From Microglena sp. YARC (lineage: Eukaryota; Chlorophyta; Chlorophyceae; Chlamydomonadales; Chlamydomonadaceae), in assembly GCA_022414725.1 (NCBI GenBank), contig CM039462.1:51046112-51110111 (forward strand): DNA of 64,000 bases. The letters are read 5' to 3'. A model generated the notes under the pieces. That model was not told where the DNA came from. It saw only the letters and a program-made list of their open reading frames with translations, and ran no database searches. Each line of letters begins with the position of its first letter. Position 1 is the first letter of the stretch. Positions 11,514 to 23,695 of the stretch are shown here, in pieces. A program made the translations under genes and the position numbers.

Positions 11514-12421
11514 TGATGGTAGACATCGCAAGATACGCCCCACCACCACCACAAACAACCACCACCAACATAAACCCACCCAATCCACACACAAATGGCT
11601 CGGCCGGTAGACATCTCAATACACCCACCACCACCGGAAACACCCACCACCACAAACAACGACACCACATAACCCACCCATCCAACCAACACAAAATGGT
11701 CGGCTGTGTAGACATTCTTCAATACCACCTACCACCACCACAAACAACCACCACACAAACCACCACCACCACATAAACTCCACCCATCCACACACAAATG
11801 GTCGCCGCGGTAAAAACATCTCAATACACCCACCACCACCACAAAACACCCACACCACAAACAAACCACCACACATAAACCCACCCATCAAACAACCAAA
11901 TGGTTGGCCGGGTAGACATCCCAATACACCCACCACCACCACCACCACACACATCCATCCATCCACACACAAATGGTCGGCCGGGTAGACATCCTAATAC
12001 ACCAACCACCTGCCACCGCCCCCACCACCACCACACACGCACACACACAATTCAAAACACAAATGGTTGGCCGGGGTAGACACCCCAATTCGCCCGCCAC
12101 CACCACCACCACCACCACACACACACACCACACACACATCCAAACACAAAGATGTTTGCCAGGAAAGACATCGGCAATACACCCGCCACCACCACCACCA
12201 CCAGACACACACACATCCACATCACCAAATGGATCGCTGGACGTGCGACATCCCAATACACCCACCACACCACCACCACACACAACTCCACCCAACGACA
12301 CACCATCCAACCACACAAATGGTTGGCCTGGTAGACATCCCATACACCACCACCACACCACCACCACACACACACACACCAGGACTGGCAGACTCCCCGT
12401 CATGCGAACCCCCTCCTCCCC

Positions 12422-12452
<31 letters not shown>

Positions 12453-12465
12453 ACACACAGAGAAT
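11514..12465 (+). repeat. Minisatellite with GGCCGGGTAGACATC core
   Basis: About nine units of roughly 80-110 bases each carry AAATGGTTGGCCGGGTAGACAT followed by CCCAATACACC and CCA/CA runs. The core is conserved while the CA-rich linkers vary in length. The array is contiguous with the A/C-rich satellite and ends in a C tract and CA run at 12420-12460. No coding signal. Confidence 0.8.
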
Positions 12466-13029
12466 CAATGCTGGGCCCTATCCAGGAACTGCACTCCAGA
12501 ATGATGGAGCCGCTCACTGTTTTTCTCACTTCTTGTAAAAACGGTGGTCTCTGATGCCTTATAATCAGTTTGGCACCCTTTCCAATCTGTGCGCTTTAGG
12601 TTACACCCTCGACCACTTTAAAAACCACTGTCCCAGTGTGGTCGATTTGGTAGTTTGGCACCCTTTAAGTTTACCTTCTAACGCCAAGCCAAACCTAATT
12701 TAGGGTGTATTTATGTTTTGGCGAGCCGTTCTTTTTCTGAAAGGTTCCTGTTCGAATCTGCATGAAGTGCGCCTCAGAAATCCCTGTTCCATGGTATCAT
12801 CGCACGGGGGCAGGTTTCTATTACATTTGCCAATGTGCAGACGGTTAGAGCATACCTGGCGTATAGAACCTTCGTACACAATTCTTGTATTATCTTATCT
12901 GTCATGTAAATTTATTTTTCATGTCGGCACGTACCCCTGAGCCCTAACTGGCTCCTGTACCTTGTCCTAACATAAAAATAATTTTTTACAAGTTTATAAG
13001 CCATATAGCGGGGTCTAGCCGTTATCTGC
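12466..13029. other. Non-genic stretch
   Basis: No gene recognised. It contains two copies of TTTGGCACCCTTT (near 12570 and 12653), which suggests an old dispersed repeat. Confidence 0.4.
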
Positions 13030-13171
13030 CCACATTGCAGGTAAGTACCCCCCGTGCGATAACCACGAAACCAGGGACTTCCTAGAGCACATGTTCAAGT
13101 GCCAGCATTCGAACCGACTTGACCGTGTCCTAAACCCTTTGCGTCGCTCCGTTCAAAGGTCCAACGAGTAG
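13030..13171 (+). pseudogene. Possible retrotransposon zinc-finger relic
   Basis: A CPHC motif near 13030 is followed, after a frame change, by CDNHETRDFLEHMFKCQH, a CX10HX3C pattern. Many non-LTR reverse transcriptases end in a CX2C...HX3C zinc finger with this spacing and a similar E-H-x-F-x-C core; a clearer example is at 57700-58641. The piece is short, frameshifted and lacks a reverse transcriptase domain. Confidence 0.3.
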
Positions 13172-13925
13172 TTGTATTTCCCCCCCCCAAATAGTAGTGG
13201 ATTCCCCCCCCCCCCCAAATAGTAGTGTATTCCCCCCCAGAAATAGTAGTGTCATTTCCCCCCCTAATTAGTAGTGTATTTCCCCCAAAAATAGAATTGT
13301 ATTTCCCCCCAAAAGCGTTTCAGGTGTATTTCCCACCCCCTCCAAAGGTGGAGTGCATCCTCCCCCAAGAAGTTAGCTATTTCCCCCCCCCCAAGAAGTA
13401 GTTAGTGCATCCCCCCCCCCCCCCAAAAGAAGTATTTATTTCCCCCAAGAAGTAGTATTTCCCCCCCTCAAAGCTGTAGTGCATCCCCCCCCCCCCCCCC
13501 CCCCCCCCCAAAAAAAAGGTAGTCGTGTTTTTCCCCCCCATCTTAAAGTAGTAGTGTATTTCCCTTCCCCAAAGTAAATTGTATTTCCCCCCAAAGTAGT
13601 AGTGTATTTCACCCCCCCCCCCTATCCTAAGTAGAAGCGTATTTCACCCCCAAAGTAATTTTAGTGTATTTTCCCTTCCCAAAGTAGTCGTGTATTTCCC
13701 CCCCCTAAAGTAGAAGTTGTATTTCCCCCCCAAAGTAGTAGTATATTTCCCCCCCAAAAGCAGTAGTGTTCTCCCCCCCCCCCCCCCCCAAAGTAGTTTA
13801 GTGTATTTCCCTTCCAAAAGTAGTCGTGTATTTCCCCCCCAAATTAGTAGTGTATTTCCCCCAAAAGCAGTAGTGTCCCCCCCCACCCCACCCCACCCCC
13901 CAAAAAGTAAGTAGTGTATTCTGTC
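13165..13925 (+). repeat. C-tract minisatellite (GTAGTGTATTTCCCCCC)
   Basis: About 30 degenerate units of 20-28 bases read AAAGTAGTAGTGTATTTCCCCCC with C runs of varying length. A few further units recur at 14740-14830. ORFs here are repeat-derived. Such C runs are prone to polymerase slippage and base-calling errors. Confidence 0.85.
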
Positions 13926-14740
13926 GGAATAACAGCTCCGGTCACGTAGGAGTTGAGGGTTACGGGTTTAGGATTGCGGCTAAGTCCACGTACACGTGTC
14001 CGTGGACCGCACTGTCTGTTGAGACTGACCTACCAGTCATCTAACTCTGACATATCCCCCCCCCCCCCCCCCCCCCAAGTAGCACCGTACTGAGTGACAG
14101 AAAAATTTAACGCTTTAATTTCACGGGAGCAACCGTGAAATCGAGGCGTATACTATATTACGCGACGAAAAACTGTGAAATCGAGTTTCAGGGCGATGTT
14201 AGGATTTAAATGAGCAATACATGAACACTGTGCGCTCTTGTTTATGAGATGCCTTTGTTGCAGGTCCTATAACTCAAATTAACTGAGAAGCTAGCTGAGC
14301 AATACATGAGCACTGTGTGCTCGTGCTTATGAGATGCCTAAGTTGCAGGTACTACAACTCAAATTAAGTGAGCAGGAAATTAAGTGATTAAATGAGTTGA
14401 TGCAGAGCACTACCCTACTTGCAGACCCTATAACCATGTACCCTGATACAACGGTACATAGTCTACGGTAATAGTATGAACACTACTACCTTTACCACAC
14501 TCATGAGTACTGGTGTTATCACAAGTCTGTATTGTGATTTTAAGAACAGGCAATGCATCAGTGTAACATGTTCAAGTTGAAACATTTAAATGGATTTTAT
14601 TTAAATTTTAACCGTGAAATGTGTACCGTAACGTCAAATTATATCCCTCTGAAAAATACGGTAATTTAAAACGTGAAATTATAAGAAACCCCCTCAAAAT
14701 GACCGTGAAACCTTTTGAAGCGTTAAATTTGTATGTCAGT
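13926..14740. other. Non-genic stretch with a short direct duplication
   Basis: No gene seen. Two diverged copies of a roughly 76-base unit lie at 14212-14290 and 14299-14374; each starts GAGCAATACATGA and ends near AACTCAAATTAA. A C tract lies at 14056-14077. Confidence 0.5.
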
Positions 14741-15054
14741 TTGGTAGTGTATTACCCCCCCCCCCCCCCCCCCCCCCCCTCCGAAGTAGTCGTGTATTTC
14801 CCCCCCAAAGTAGTATTGTATTTCCCGTTGTTCATGGTTTCTGATGTGATAGGGCCTTATTTCTTTCTCCCGCCATAGTGGAAGTCATCATGAATACGGA
14901 TTTGGACATGTACTTCTATCCTCGTGCGGAACGCTGCCTAGGTGTAACATTGGGGAAGATATTTCCCAATTACCTAAACAATCGGGCTGCTTGATATATC
15001 GGCATGCTCGATTCTGGTATCGGGCTGCAAGTATCTCCTTACATTTGGGCTAAG

Positions 15055-16020
15055 AACAAAAAACTATTGCATCAGCAGTTTCAGCTTGAGGGCTCAGACA
15101 TGTTCAAAAGGGCTCAGAAGTGGGCATTGTTATATTCACCCTAGGTTTATAGACGATGTGCATGGGCACTTTTGCATCCAAGGGACACTACAAGGAAGCC
15201 CTTCGCCCTCTTGCAAGGCTCAAATAAATCCTACATACTAAAAAGGAATGGCATGGATCCTTGTTATGAAGCCCTGCTCCCCAATCCTTTAGATAGCTGG
15301 TTAGAGAATACTATAATTTCATGTTCGGAGCAGGAGATTGCAGATACACTTGTCGGAGATGCTACTTCGTTACAGAAGATAGAAACAGATGAACAGTCAC
15401 AGTCGTGGCGAGCTGATAAAGCAGAGATGGCGGCAGTACAGAAGTACTTGCATAGCCGGGCTCGTGGCCATAGCTGGCTACGGCACTGGACGACAGCCAG
15501 TACAGAGTTCAGTAGGAGCTCTAAGCTGGCTGCTCTACGCCACTCTAGAGATGGCATACAAGCCGGACTGTAACATATAATGTTAAATTGCAGACTTGGA
15601 ACTGCTCGGGTGCAGTATCTTTATTAGCACGATTAATCGCATGTTGCACACTTCTAATGTTTATCTGCGAATTTGGCCATAGTTTTTAGAAGCTGCTACC
15701 TGGGGAGAGAATGCTACCGGTAGTATTTAATTGGAACTGCTTGGGCGGCCCGTCCTTCTCACCGACGCTGCCTATCTTGGAATACCGAGCTCGTGATTGC
15801 GCTCTAACTCGCGGTTACCAGTTTGAATACTTTTGACGTTAAGTCAGTTTGAAACTTTGGCGTGGTTCTGGTATCGGGGGTTTGGATCGGACCCTGGTGA
15901 CCTGGCATGGGCAGTGGGCACCTGACACCACCTGCTGGTCAGTGGTGACCTGGCATGGGCAGTGGGCACCTGACACCATCTGCTGGTCAGTCGTGACCTG
16001 CGCGATGCCCAAGTCAGAGA
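15055..16020 (+). repeat. Dispersed repeat A, copy 1
   Basis: This segment matches 48056-48640 in direct orientation. Shared blocks include TGTTCAAAAGGGCTCAGAAG, GTAGTATTTAATTGGAACTG and GGACCCTGGTGACCTGG. Copy 1 is longer, with extra sequence carrying a 133-residue ORF (15172-15573) that resembles nothing I recognise. It ends in two tandem units of 57 bases (15895-16005, GACCTGGCATGGGCAGTGGG). The copies are clearly diverged, so this is an old transposable or segmental repeat. Confidence 0.7.
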
Positions 16021-16194
16021 CTTCAGACAAGAAAATGTAACAAGGAAGTGTAACAAGAACATGTTATCAAAACGACAATTTACAAACTGGATTTCAGATC
16101 TTAACTAGATTCAGTTCCAGCAATGGACCCCTTTGCCAAATATCTTTGGCCATGCTTTTCTGAAAACCATTTCCATTCAAGGAAAATTTACCCA

Positions 16195-18000
16195 TTTGCC
16201 AATACTTATTCATTGGTGCTCGTGTTATGCAACGATGCGGTTGTGCGGCTGCTTCTATTGTGGCTGCAGAACATGAGGCGAGCCGACTACCTAAATAGCG
16301 AAGCGCTGGTGCTAGGCAACAATGCAGTCGTTCGGCTGCTACTAGACTGGCTGCAGCACGTAACTCGAGCCAACAACCTAAACAACCAGGCACTGGTGTT
16401 AGGCAACGATGCGGTCGTTCGGCTGCTGCTTGATTGGCTGCAGAACATGACTCAAGCCGACTACCTAAATAGCAAAGCATCGGTGCTGCTGTCAGGCAAC
16501 GATGTGGTTGTGCGGCTGCTTCTATTGTGGTTGCCGAACGTGACGCGAGCCGACTACCTTAACAGCAAAGCTTTAGTGCTGGTGTGTTCGGCAACGATGC
16601 GGTCGTGCGGCTGCTTGTATTGTGGCTGCAGATAGTGAAGCGAGCCATCTACCTAAAGTGCTGGTGTTAAGTAACGATGCATTCGCTCGGCTGCTACTTG
16701 ATTGGCTGCAGCACGTGACTCGAGCCGACAACCTTAACAGCGAAGTGCTGGTGTTAAGTAACGATGCATTCGTTCGGCTGCTACTTGATTGGCTGCAGCA
16801 CGTGACTCGAGCCGACAACCTTAACAGCGAAGTGCTGGTGTTAAGTAACGATGCATTCGTTCGGCTGCTACTTGATTGGCTGCAGCACGTGACTCGTGCG
16901 GACTACCTAAATAGCAAAGCAATTCAGCTGGTGTGATTGGCAATGATGCGGTCGTGTGGCCTCTTCTCTTGTGGTTGCAGAATAATGTGACGCGAGCTGA
17001 CTACCTAAACAGCAAAGCATTGACGCTGGTGTCAGGCAACGATGCGGTTGTTCAGGTGCTTCTATTGTGGCTACTGATCGTGACGCAAGCCGACTACCTA
17101 AATAGCAAAGTGCTGGAGTTAGGAAACGATGCGGTAGTTCAGCTGCTACTTGATTGGCTGCAGCACGTGATGCGAGCCGACAACCTAAACATTGAAGTGC
17201 TGGTGTGTTCGGCAACTATGCGGTTGTTCGGCTGCTACTTGATTGGCTGCCGCATCTGAAGAGAGCGGGCAACCTTAACAGGTAATCACTGTTGCTGGTG
17301 TGTTAGGCAACAATGCGGTCATGCGGCTGCTTCTATTGTGGCTGCAGCACGTGACGTGAACCGAATACCTAAACAGCAAGGCATCGGTGCTGGTGTGTTT
17401 AGCAACGATGCGGTCGTTCAGGTGCTACTTGATTGGCTGCCGTATGTGAAGAGAGCCGATAACCTAAACAGCGAAGCGCTGTTGCTGGTGTGTTAGTCAA
17501 CAATTCGGTCATGCGGCTGCTTATATTGTGGCTGCAGCACGTGACGCGAACTGAATAACTAAATAGCAAAGCATTGGTGCTGGTGTTAGGCAACGATGCG
17601 GCCGGCGGCTGCCTCTATTGTGGCTGCTGCACGTGACGCGAGCACCAACCTATACAGCAAAGCGCTAGTGTTAGGCAACGATGCGGTCGTACGGCTTCTT
17701 CTATTGTGGCTGCAGAACGTGATGCGAGCTGACTACCTAAATAGCCTAGCATTGGTGCTGGTGTTAGGTAACGATGCGGTCGTACGGCTTCTTCTATTGT
17801 GGCTGCAGAACGTGATGCGAGCTGACTACCTAAATAGCCTAGCATTGGTGCTGGTGTTAGGCAACGATGCGGTCGTACGGCTTCTTCTATTGTGGCTGCA
17901 GAACGTGATGCGAGCTGACTACCTAAATAGCCTAGCATTGGTGCTGGTGTTAGGCAACGATGCGGTTGTGCAGCTGCAACTTGATTGGCCGCAGCACGCG
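16195..18000 (+). repeat. 87/93-base minisatellite with in-frame repeats
   Basis: About 20 units of 84-96 bases share GGCAACGATGCGGTCGT, CGGCTGCT and CGAGCCGACTACCTAAA cores. Three units at 17650-17945 are nearly identical at 93 bases. Because many units are multiples of three, they translate into 29-31-residue repeats of the type LGNDAVVRLLLDWLQ. The frame is broken several times by stops and length changes, and the opposite strand is equally open. A decayed repeat-protein gene remains possible, but a minisatellite is the simpler reading. Confidence 0.8.
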
Positions 18001-18050
18001 CCCCTTGCAGACTGTCGGGGTGGCATAGGGCTGCGTGAAGCTGTCCTAGG

Positions 18051-18542
18051 TTGACACACAGAACTCCGACACACAAGGCGTGGCAGAGTTGCTGGCATAG
18101 CGTTGGGTGGGTGCGAAAGCATAGTGTATACAGGATATACGACGACACATTCCGTATACAAGGCCTTAGATCGTTTGTGACAACTATCTGTACGCATACC
18201 GAGCTAATAATAGGTGTAACACAATTCACTTGCTTGAGTGTACAGTTAGAACGAAAAAGGGCTCCACTCCGTAGGGCTTTTGTGGACACGGATGGGGGTA
18301 TAAAGACATGTCGGCATGTGCTTCAGAAATCAGGATGGACTCGTTGGAGTTGGTGGTCCCTGGGACCCGGTCAGCCGCGGCCGACACTCACGCGAGCTCG
18401 CTGGCGGCGCTAGAGCGCTTAGTGAGCGAATGTATACATATAACAGTAGTATGTTCAGGATTACGATGCTCCTATTGAGTCGACGACCTGATAGAGCAGA
18501 TTAGTTAATGCTCGATGGACATGATGTATGAGACAAGTGATA
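18051..18542. other. Non-genic stretch
   Basis: A 120-residue ORF (18051-18413) crosses this interval without any recognisable domain or codon bias. No splice-site or promoter signal that I can defend. Confidence 0.35.
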
Positions 18543-18867
18543 AGTCAAGCTCCTAGACATAGCCAGACTCAAGCAAGGAGACGTTCAATTATGGGGAAGT
18601 GAGTACATAGAAAAGTACACCCCCCCTGTTATATTTAAGCAGTTGAAAGACCGTATCACATGGACGGATGAAGATGGATTTGTCTGGGGGTTTCAACAAG
18701 TTTATGCAACTAAGCTCAGGCAAAATGGTGATACTGTCATTGTCGTTGCATCCAAGTATTTTATACAAGGGTGTTGTGAACAAAAAGTATTATTACCACT
18801 GGAAAATGCCCCACAATCACATGATGTGAACTGGAACATGTTCACGGTAAATGCAGAATTGGGGTGA
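18543..18867 (+). CDS. Unidentified coding-like fragment
   Basis: An open frame of 107 codons runs from just after a TAA to a TGA. It reads like real protein, with mixed composition: ITWTDEDGFVWGFQQVYATK and DTVIVVASKYFIQGCCEQK. There is no ATG until the interior (18643), so it is either an exon with its acceptor near 18540 or the tail of a decayed mobile element. I do not recognise the family. A coding-like ORF on the other strand converges with it at 18817-18867. Confidence 0.35.
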
Positions 18868-19113
18868 TGATCTACCAATTGTAGCAGACACGGTCTCCCT
18901 GTAAAATCCATGCCAACCACGTTCACGCATGGTTTTCTCCAGCAGATGGAAAACATCACCCTCGGTTGATACATTACCACCTATACCCCTGTATAATGTC
19001 GCTGGAACATCCATCACTTCTACGCCTTCTGCCAAGGACATGAATGTAGATTGGAAAAGCTCTCGTTTACAATTGTCGCGCAGTGGAAGAAAGTTGTACT
19101 GGTAAGCCATCGC
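18817..19113 (-). CDS. Unidentified exon-like ORF
   Basis: The minus-strand frame follows TGTTTTACAG, a good splice acceptor. It encodes about 80 coding-like residues (QYNFLPLRDNCKRELFQS, LLEKTMRERGWHGFYRET). No donor stands out clearly, and the downstream end overlaps the plus-strand fragment, so the exact end is uncertain. Both may be parts of one inverted mobile element. Family unknown. Confidence 0.3.
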   Translation of the reverse strand, partial: AMAYQYNFLPLRDNCKRELFQSTFMSLAEGVEVMDVPATLYRGIGGNVSTEGDVFHLLEKTMRERGWHGFYRETVSATIGRSSPQFCIYREHVPVHIM

Positions 19114-19179
19114 CTGTAAAACATCAGATAGCCAATGACAAATCAAATGACGGTGCAACTCATGTTTACAGAACAATTT

Positions 19180-19242
19180 ACGTATATATGTATGTATAGT
19201 ATATGTATGTATATGTATAGTATATGTATGTATAGCCGTAAT
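19180..19242 (+). repeat. TATG microsatellite
   Basis: Repeats of TATG and TATAGTATATG over about 60 bases, tandem and slightly degenerate. Confidence 0.8.
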
Positions 19243-20468
19243 ATTTTCTTTGCATGTGAAGAACTATTTCCCCAAACAACTGATTTCGTTCGCATGCTAG
19301 TCATCCTACCTAACTGCCTTGAATACGCAGTGGACAAGAATATTCCTACCATGTACTGACCAGGCCTGTAGCACCTTCCCACATGCAATCCCACGAAGCC
19401 CTTTTGCATATCCCAACCCCCCCACCCCACCCCACCCCTGATGCTCCCCACTCAGCAATGGGTATGCTCAAGTTTCGCACTCGTGAATCTCACCTCAGTT
19501 CGAATTGAAGAACGCCCGTCCGCCCCCGAGTTTCTTTGCTAGTCGCCAGGATCTGTGGACAGGAGTATAGGGAGAACTTTGAAAACGCTTAACTTTCTTC
19601 ATTGCACTCCAAATTGCATGATTCCTGGAGCTGTTCACACGAAAGCACACCTCGCCAGAGCGTTTCCACCGTCGTCGGTCTCAGAATCGCGTGTTCGCGC
19701 ACTTGAAGCTTCTTGAAGTTCGAAAGGGTATATGTTGGCACTTGCTGGACGTGGACCCTAACCGATACCCCTCACCTCAGGCCTGTAGCTGAGACTATCA
19801 GAGATGCAGTAGCTGACGATAAATGAGGTACTCGAATGGTCACCCCGCCACCAGCACCTGCGATTTCACGCGTTGCACGTGCGAAGCCGCGACTCCACCA
19901 CTGTATTTTCGCGCCCGAGCATTGAGGTGCGTTCGCGATTTCGTGCTGACCTTCTGAGCCATTCCTACTGAGCCATTCCGAATGAAATGGCTCAGTAGCA
20001 GAGCAACCCTGGAGAAATATCGTAGCAGGTGCGGGGTTTAACCCCCCTTGAGTGCGCTTGGGCCCGTCCGGAGGGTCGTCGACCGGCACGGTTACTGGTA
20101 GCTAGATGCGATGTTGGCTCGAGCAGCGCATACTTACGGTCCAGTTCCCTCTATCCCACCGTGGCACGTTTTTAGAGGTCATTGTGACAATTCTTGGATG
20201 TTCAAATTTTCATTTCCATGTTTTTTCGAAGTTCGAACAAACTGACATACGAAGAAGCTATTTCACGCTAGATTGTTCCATGCATCCAGGTACCTAGCTT
20301 TTCAGTATTAAAATGTGTATCTATGTGTTTTGGGGGTCCTATGCTCGAGTCTTCTTGAGGTGCTTTGGAGGGGCAAAGCCAAACTGCCAGTAGCACCACA
20401 AAGGCTACTAGGAGCACCATGGTGATGCATAATACGATGTTTATTTCCTTCAAAAACCCCATGAACAG
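19243..20468. other. Non-genic stretch
   Basis: No gene supported. A minus-strand ORF at 20268-20525 has one hydrophobic run, but no start context or partner exon. GAATGAAATGGCTCAGTAG and ACTGAGCCATT (19960-19996) form a short inverted repeat. Confidence 0.4.
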
Positions 20469-20840
20469 GTCCACAGCCCTTGTATAAAACCGTCCTACTC
20501 TACTGCACCCCCTGTTGGTGTTCAAGCTACTGCTAGCATGGTTGATTCAATCAGGGAGGCATCTACCGTGGGCATGTCCGTGTCATCATTTGTATCCAAC
20601 TTAGGAGTTGAAGGTGTCATGGTGACCACTTCCACACCAGCAGTGACGAAGACTGTAGATGTGTTTCCCCCTCCCCCGTCCGCTCTTCCTGATAGCATCA
20701 GCCACGTTAATATTGCGGAGGAGGAGGAAGGGAGCAGTGGCGGTGGCAGTTCTCTGGCAATTGCACTTGGTGCTGGCATCGGAGGCACAATTGTGATTGT
20801 TGCGGTTGTTCTCACCATCCATATGGTTCGTGACTCGTGA
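20469..20840 (+). CDS. Terminal exon of a single-pass membrane protein (partial)
   Basis: The frame opens after a TGAACAG acceptor-like site and ends at TGA 20838-20840. It encodes a Ser/Thr/Val-rich extracellular-type stalk with STPAVTKTVDVFPPPPS, an acidic patch EEEEGSSGGG, then one strong transmembrane helix (LAIALGAGIGGTIVIVAVVL) and a very short tail ending VRDS. This is the usual architecture of the C-terminal exon of a type I surface protein. The ectodomain exons are not found; upstream sequence to 19.3 kb shows none. The very short tail could reflect a frameshift, since the next frame is basic (RRNRRKS). Confidence 0.45.
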   Translation, partial: VHSPCIKPSYSTAPPVGVQATASMVDSIREASTVGMSVSSFVSNLGVEGVMVTTSTPAVTKTVDVFPPPPSALPDSISHVNIAEEEEGSSGGGSSLAIALGAGIGGTIVIVAVVLTIHMVRDS

Positions 20841-22974
20841 GGAATAGGAGGAAATCCAACGCAGTCCGTCCCCAGACACAGGGCAGGTCCTGGTAGAACT
20901 GCCAGTGGCGAATGAAAAGCTACTCCGCTATCCTACTACTACTGCTGTTGAAAAGTTGCCCTGATGGTATTTGTTATAGTCCAGGGGTAGCCAAATAGGC
21001 TAAAGGGAGTAAGGGACGTGCCCAACCTTGTGATTAGGAAGGGATAAAAAGAAAACGGTGAACTGAACTCCAAATAATATTTTTATCGAGGGGGGCCCTG
21101 AGTTTGTACAATAGTAAGCTACACTAGTAAATATATGCTTAAATTTGACTCATCATCAATAATCTCAATACTTCAAATTGTAATTATCTTTAGGTCAGAC
21201 AGCTCCATCAAATCACAGTTTCTTCAATAATTAGCATGATCTATAACTGTTCAATCACATCCTCTGGTGTCTACAACTGTCCGAGAGTATGGGTAAAAAG
21301 CTATATTTCATATTGGAAAGCTGGGTGTAAACAAATTGCCATCTTCAGAGCTCTCCAACCTTAAGCACTTAATAAGTTAGCTGGTAGTAAGTGCTCAACT
21401 ACATTATATGGAACCAACATCTGTCCATAACTCTATACAAGTCTCTCGTAAGTGTTCAACATTTGATGACCGACGTTCCCTCTTGAATGCCTTTGCGTTA
21501 AGCTCATGCAAACGGCGCTAGTCTTTTCTTTACTGAGCATGAACCTGCATATCTAAATAGTTTTTGCCCCACCTAGTTCAAGTGATAAAAAAACTACGAA
21601 CCCCGCTACCATACCCCACTTTAAGTGGTGAAATGCTACCCCGTCAGTAGCTTGAAGCACTATCGGGGTTATGTAATTTATTAGTGCTGCGCTGGTTTTT
21701 GATGGTGAAAGATTCGCAGCAGATGAAATGCATAGCATGCTTACATGTATTCTGTACTCTGAGGATGTGAAAATGTTTTTCAGGACCTGGGAATTGACCT
21801 TGTGCTGGTTGATAAAGTCTCAAGCATGAGACGGCCCTGGTCAAGTGTTCTTGGATCCTGATTGTTGATTTGACGGATGGAAACATCTAGAACAATATAT
21901 ACAAAATGCGTTGAGAATCGCAACCTAAATTAACCATTGCAATAAGAATGTAGGGCCCCCGCAAACGAAATATACTTTTGGGTTCAGCTCATTTCTGTTT
22001 AGAACCTTATAGGTCCAAGGTTTGGCAAGTCCATGTAGCCTGTTATTTCGTTATTTGGTTACCCCATATACTTGGACTGCAAACAACATCATACTTAAGG
22101 GTAACGATCGGGCAATAACCAGGCGGTCGTTACTCGCAAGGGACAGGGGGAACAGGGCAGGAGAAAGTATAGACGTGTTACACGGCGTCACGAAGTTACA
22201 ACAGTGATATTTCTATACTTAAATAAAAATACACAAAATTATTGGAATATGAGCTACTGGAAGCTCTCGGGAAACTCTGCCGAAGGTCAAGGTTGTTGTT
22301 TTTCATTTGGGGCATCCCCTCTTGACACAGCTAATCTGGTTCTGGAACCATTTGGCCTCACTCAACACCTAGCCATGCATTTCTTATTATTTTCAGCTAC
22401 CGTACGCACAGCATTAATTGGCAATTGACTTGGCAACCGACCAGGGTACTTCCAGTGACCAAATTGGCTTTGGCGCACTTGAAACAAAAACAACTGCGCT
22501 TTTTAGTGCAAAAAGCGCAAAAAATGCTTGCTGCGCCCACAGGGGGTTGCAAAAACTGTGCGAAACGCTCAGTGGGGCTCAGAAGGCAGCGCGCGCTTGG
22601 AAGTACCCTGCAACCGACTCTTTGCCAAAGTGAATTTTAGTCAGATCTGAGTCGGCTGGGTCGCCTGCTAAATGGCTCGCATTTGCCAAGTATCTCCCTG
22701 TAGCCGAAAAACGCCTGACCGGTGTGTGCCCCTTGTAAGAAGAGGGTAGACAGTGGTTAGCTGCGACTGGTAACTTAAACTTTGGGGGCTTTACTGAAAA
22801 CCTTGGCTAGTATTTACTGGGGCCCCTATATTTTTTTCTCCGTGGTACGGTAACATGTTACAAGCCACCACCTATGTTTTTGAATTCAATTGTTACCTAA
22901 GATGGTTCTACTGTTACCCCTGGCTGGTTATTTATTGCAAGCCCATGTTGGTATAGTATCATGTAACAAGGAAA
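20841..22974. other. Non-genic stretch
   Basis: About 2.1 kb without supported genes. ORFs are short and lack domains. A self-complementary stretch GCGCTTTTTAGTGCAAAAAGCGC occurs at 22498-22520. Confidence 0.5.
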
Positions 22975-23695
22975 TGTCACACACAGTCCACATGCACCAC
23001 CACTGCCCACGCACATGATTCCAATCCAAGCTCCAGACCAAACACCTCAACCCACATGCCCTACACACACACACACACAGTCCACATACCCCACCACTGC
23101 CCACACACATGATTCCGATGCAAGCTCCAGACCAAACACACCAACCCACATGCCCCACACCAAAGCAAACACACACAGTCCACAAGTTCCACCACTGCCC
23201 ACACACATGATTCCGATGCAAGCTCCAGACCAAACACACCAACCCACATGCCCCACACCAAAGCAAACACACACAGTCTACATGTGCCACCACTGCCCAC
23301 ACACATGATTCCGATGCAAGCTCCAGACCAAACACACCAACCCACATGCCCCACACCAAAGCAAACACACACAGTCTACATGTGCCACCACTGCCCACAC
23401 ACATGATTCCGTTGCAAGCTCCAGACCAAACACACCAACCCACATGCCCCACACCAAAGCAAACACACACAGTCTACATGTGCCACCACTGCCCACACAC
23501 ATGATTCCGATGCACGCTCTAGACCAAACACACCAACCCACATGACCTATTCGCACAAACGCACACACACAGTCTACATGTGCCACCACTGCCCACACAC
23601 ATGATTCGCATGCAAGCTCCAGACCAAACACACCAACCCACATGCCCTACACACATACAGTTCACATACGCCACCACTGCCCATGCCCATGATTC
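22975..23695 (+). repeat. 98-base minisatellite, about seven units
   Basis: The spacing between CAGTCTACATG marks at 23274, 23372 and 23470 is exactly 98 bases. Units share CCACCACTGCCCACACACATG, GCAAGCTCCAGACCAAAC and CCAACCCACATGCCC. The central units are nearly identical and the outer ones diverge. Minus-strand ORFs of GHVGWCVWSGAC type are repeat-derived. Confidence 0.9.

Noticed and set aside
20268..20525. Minus-strand ORF with a hydrophobic helix
   Set aside because: It partly overlaps the better-supported membrane-protein exon on the other strand and has no splice or start context.
22975..23695. Possible CRISPR-like array of regularly spaced repeats
   Set aside because: The whole 98-base unit is repeated, with no variable spacers, and the genome is eukaryotic. 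The satellite blocks fail the same test.
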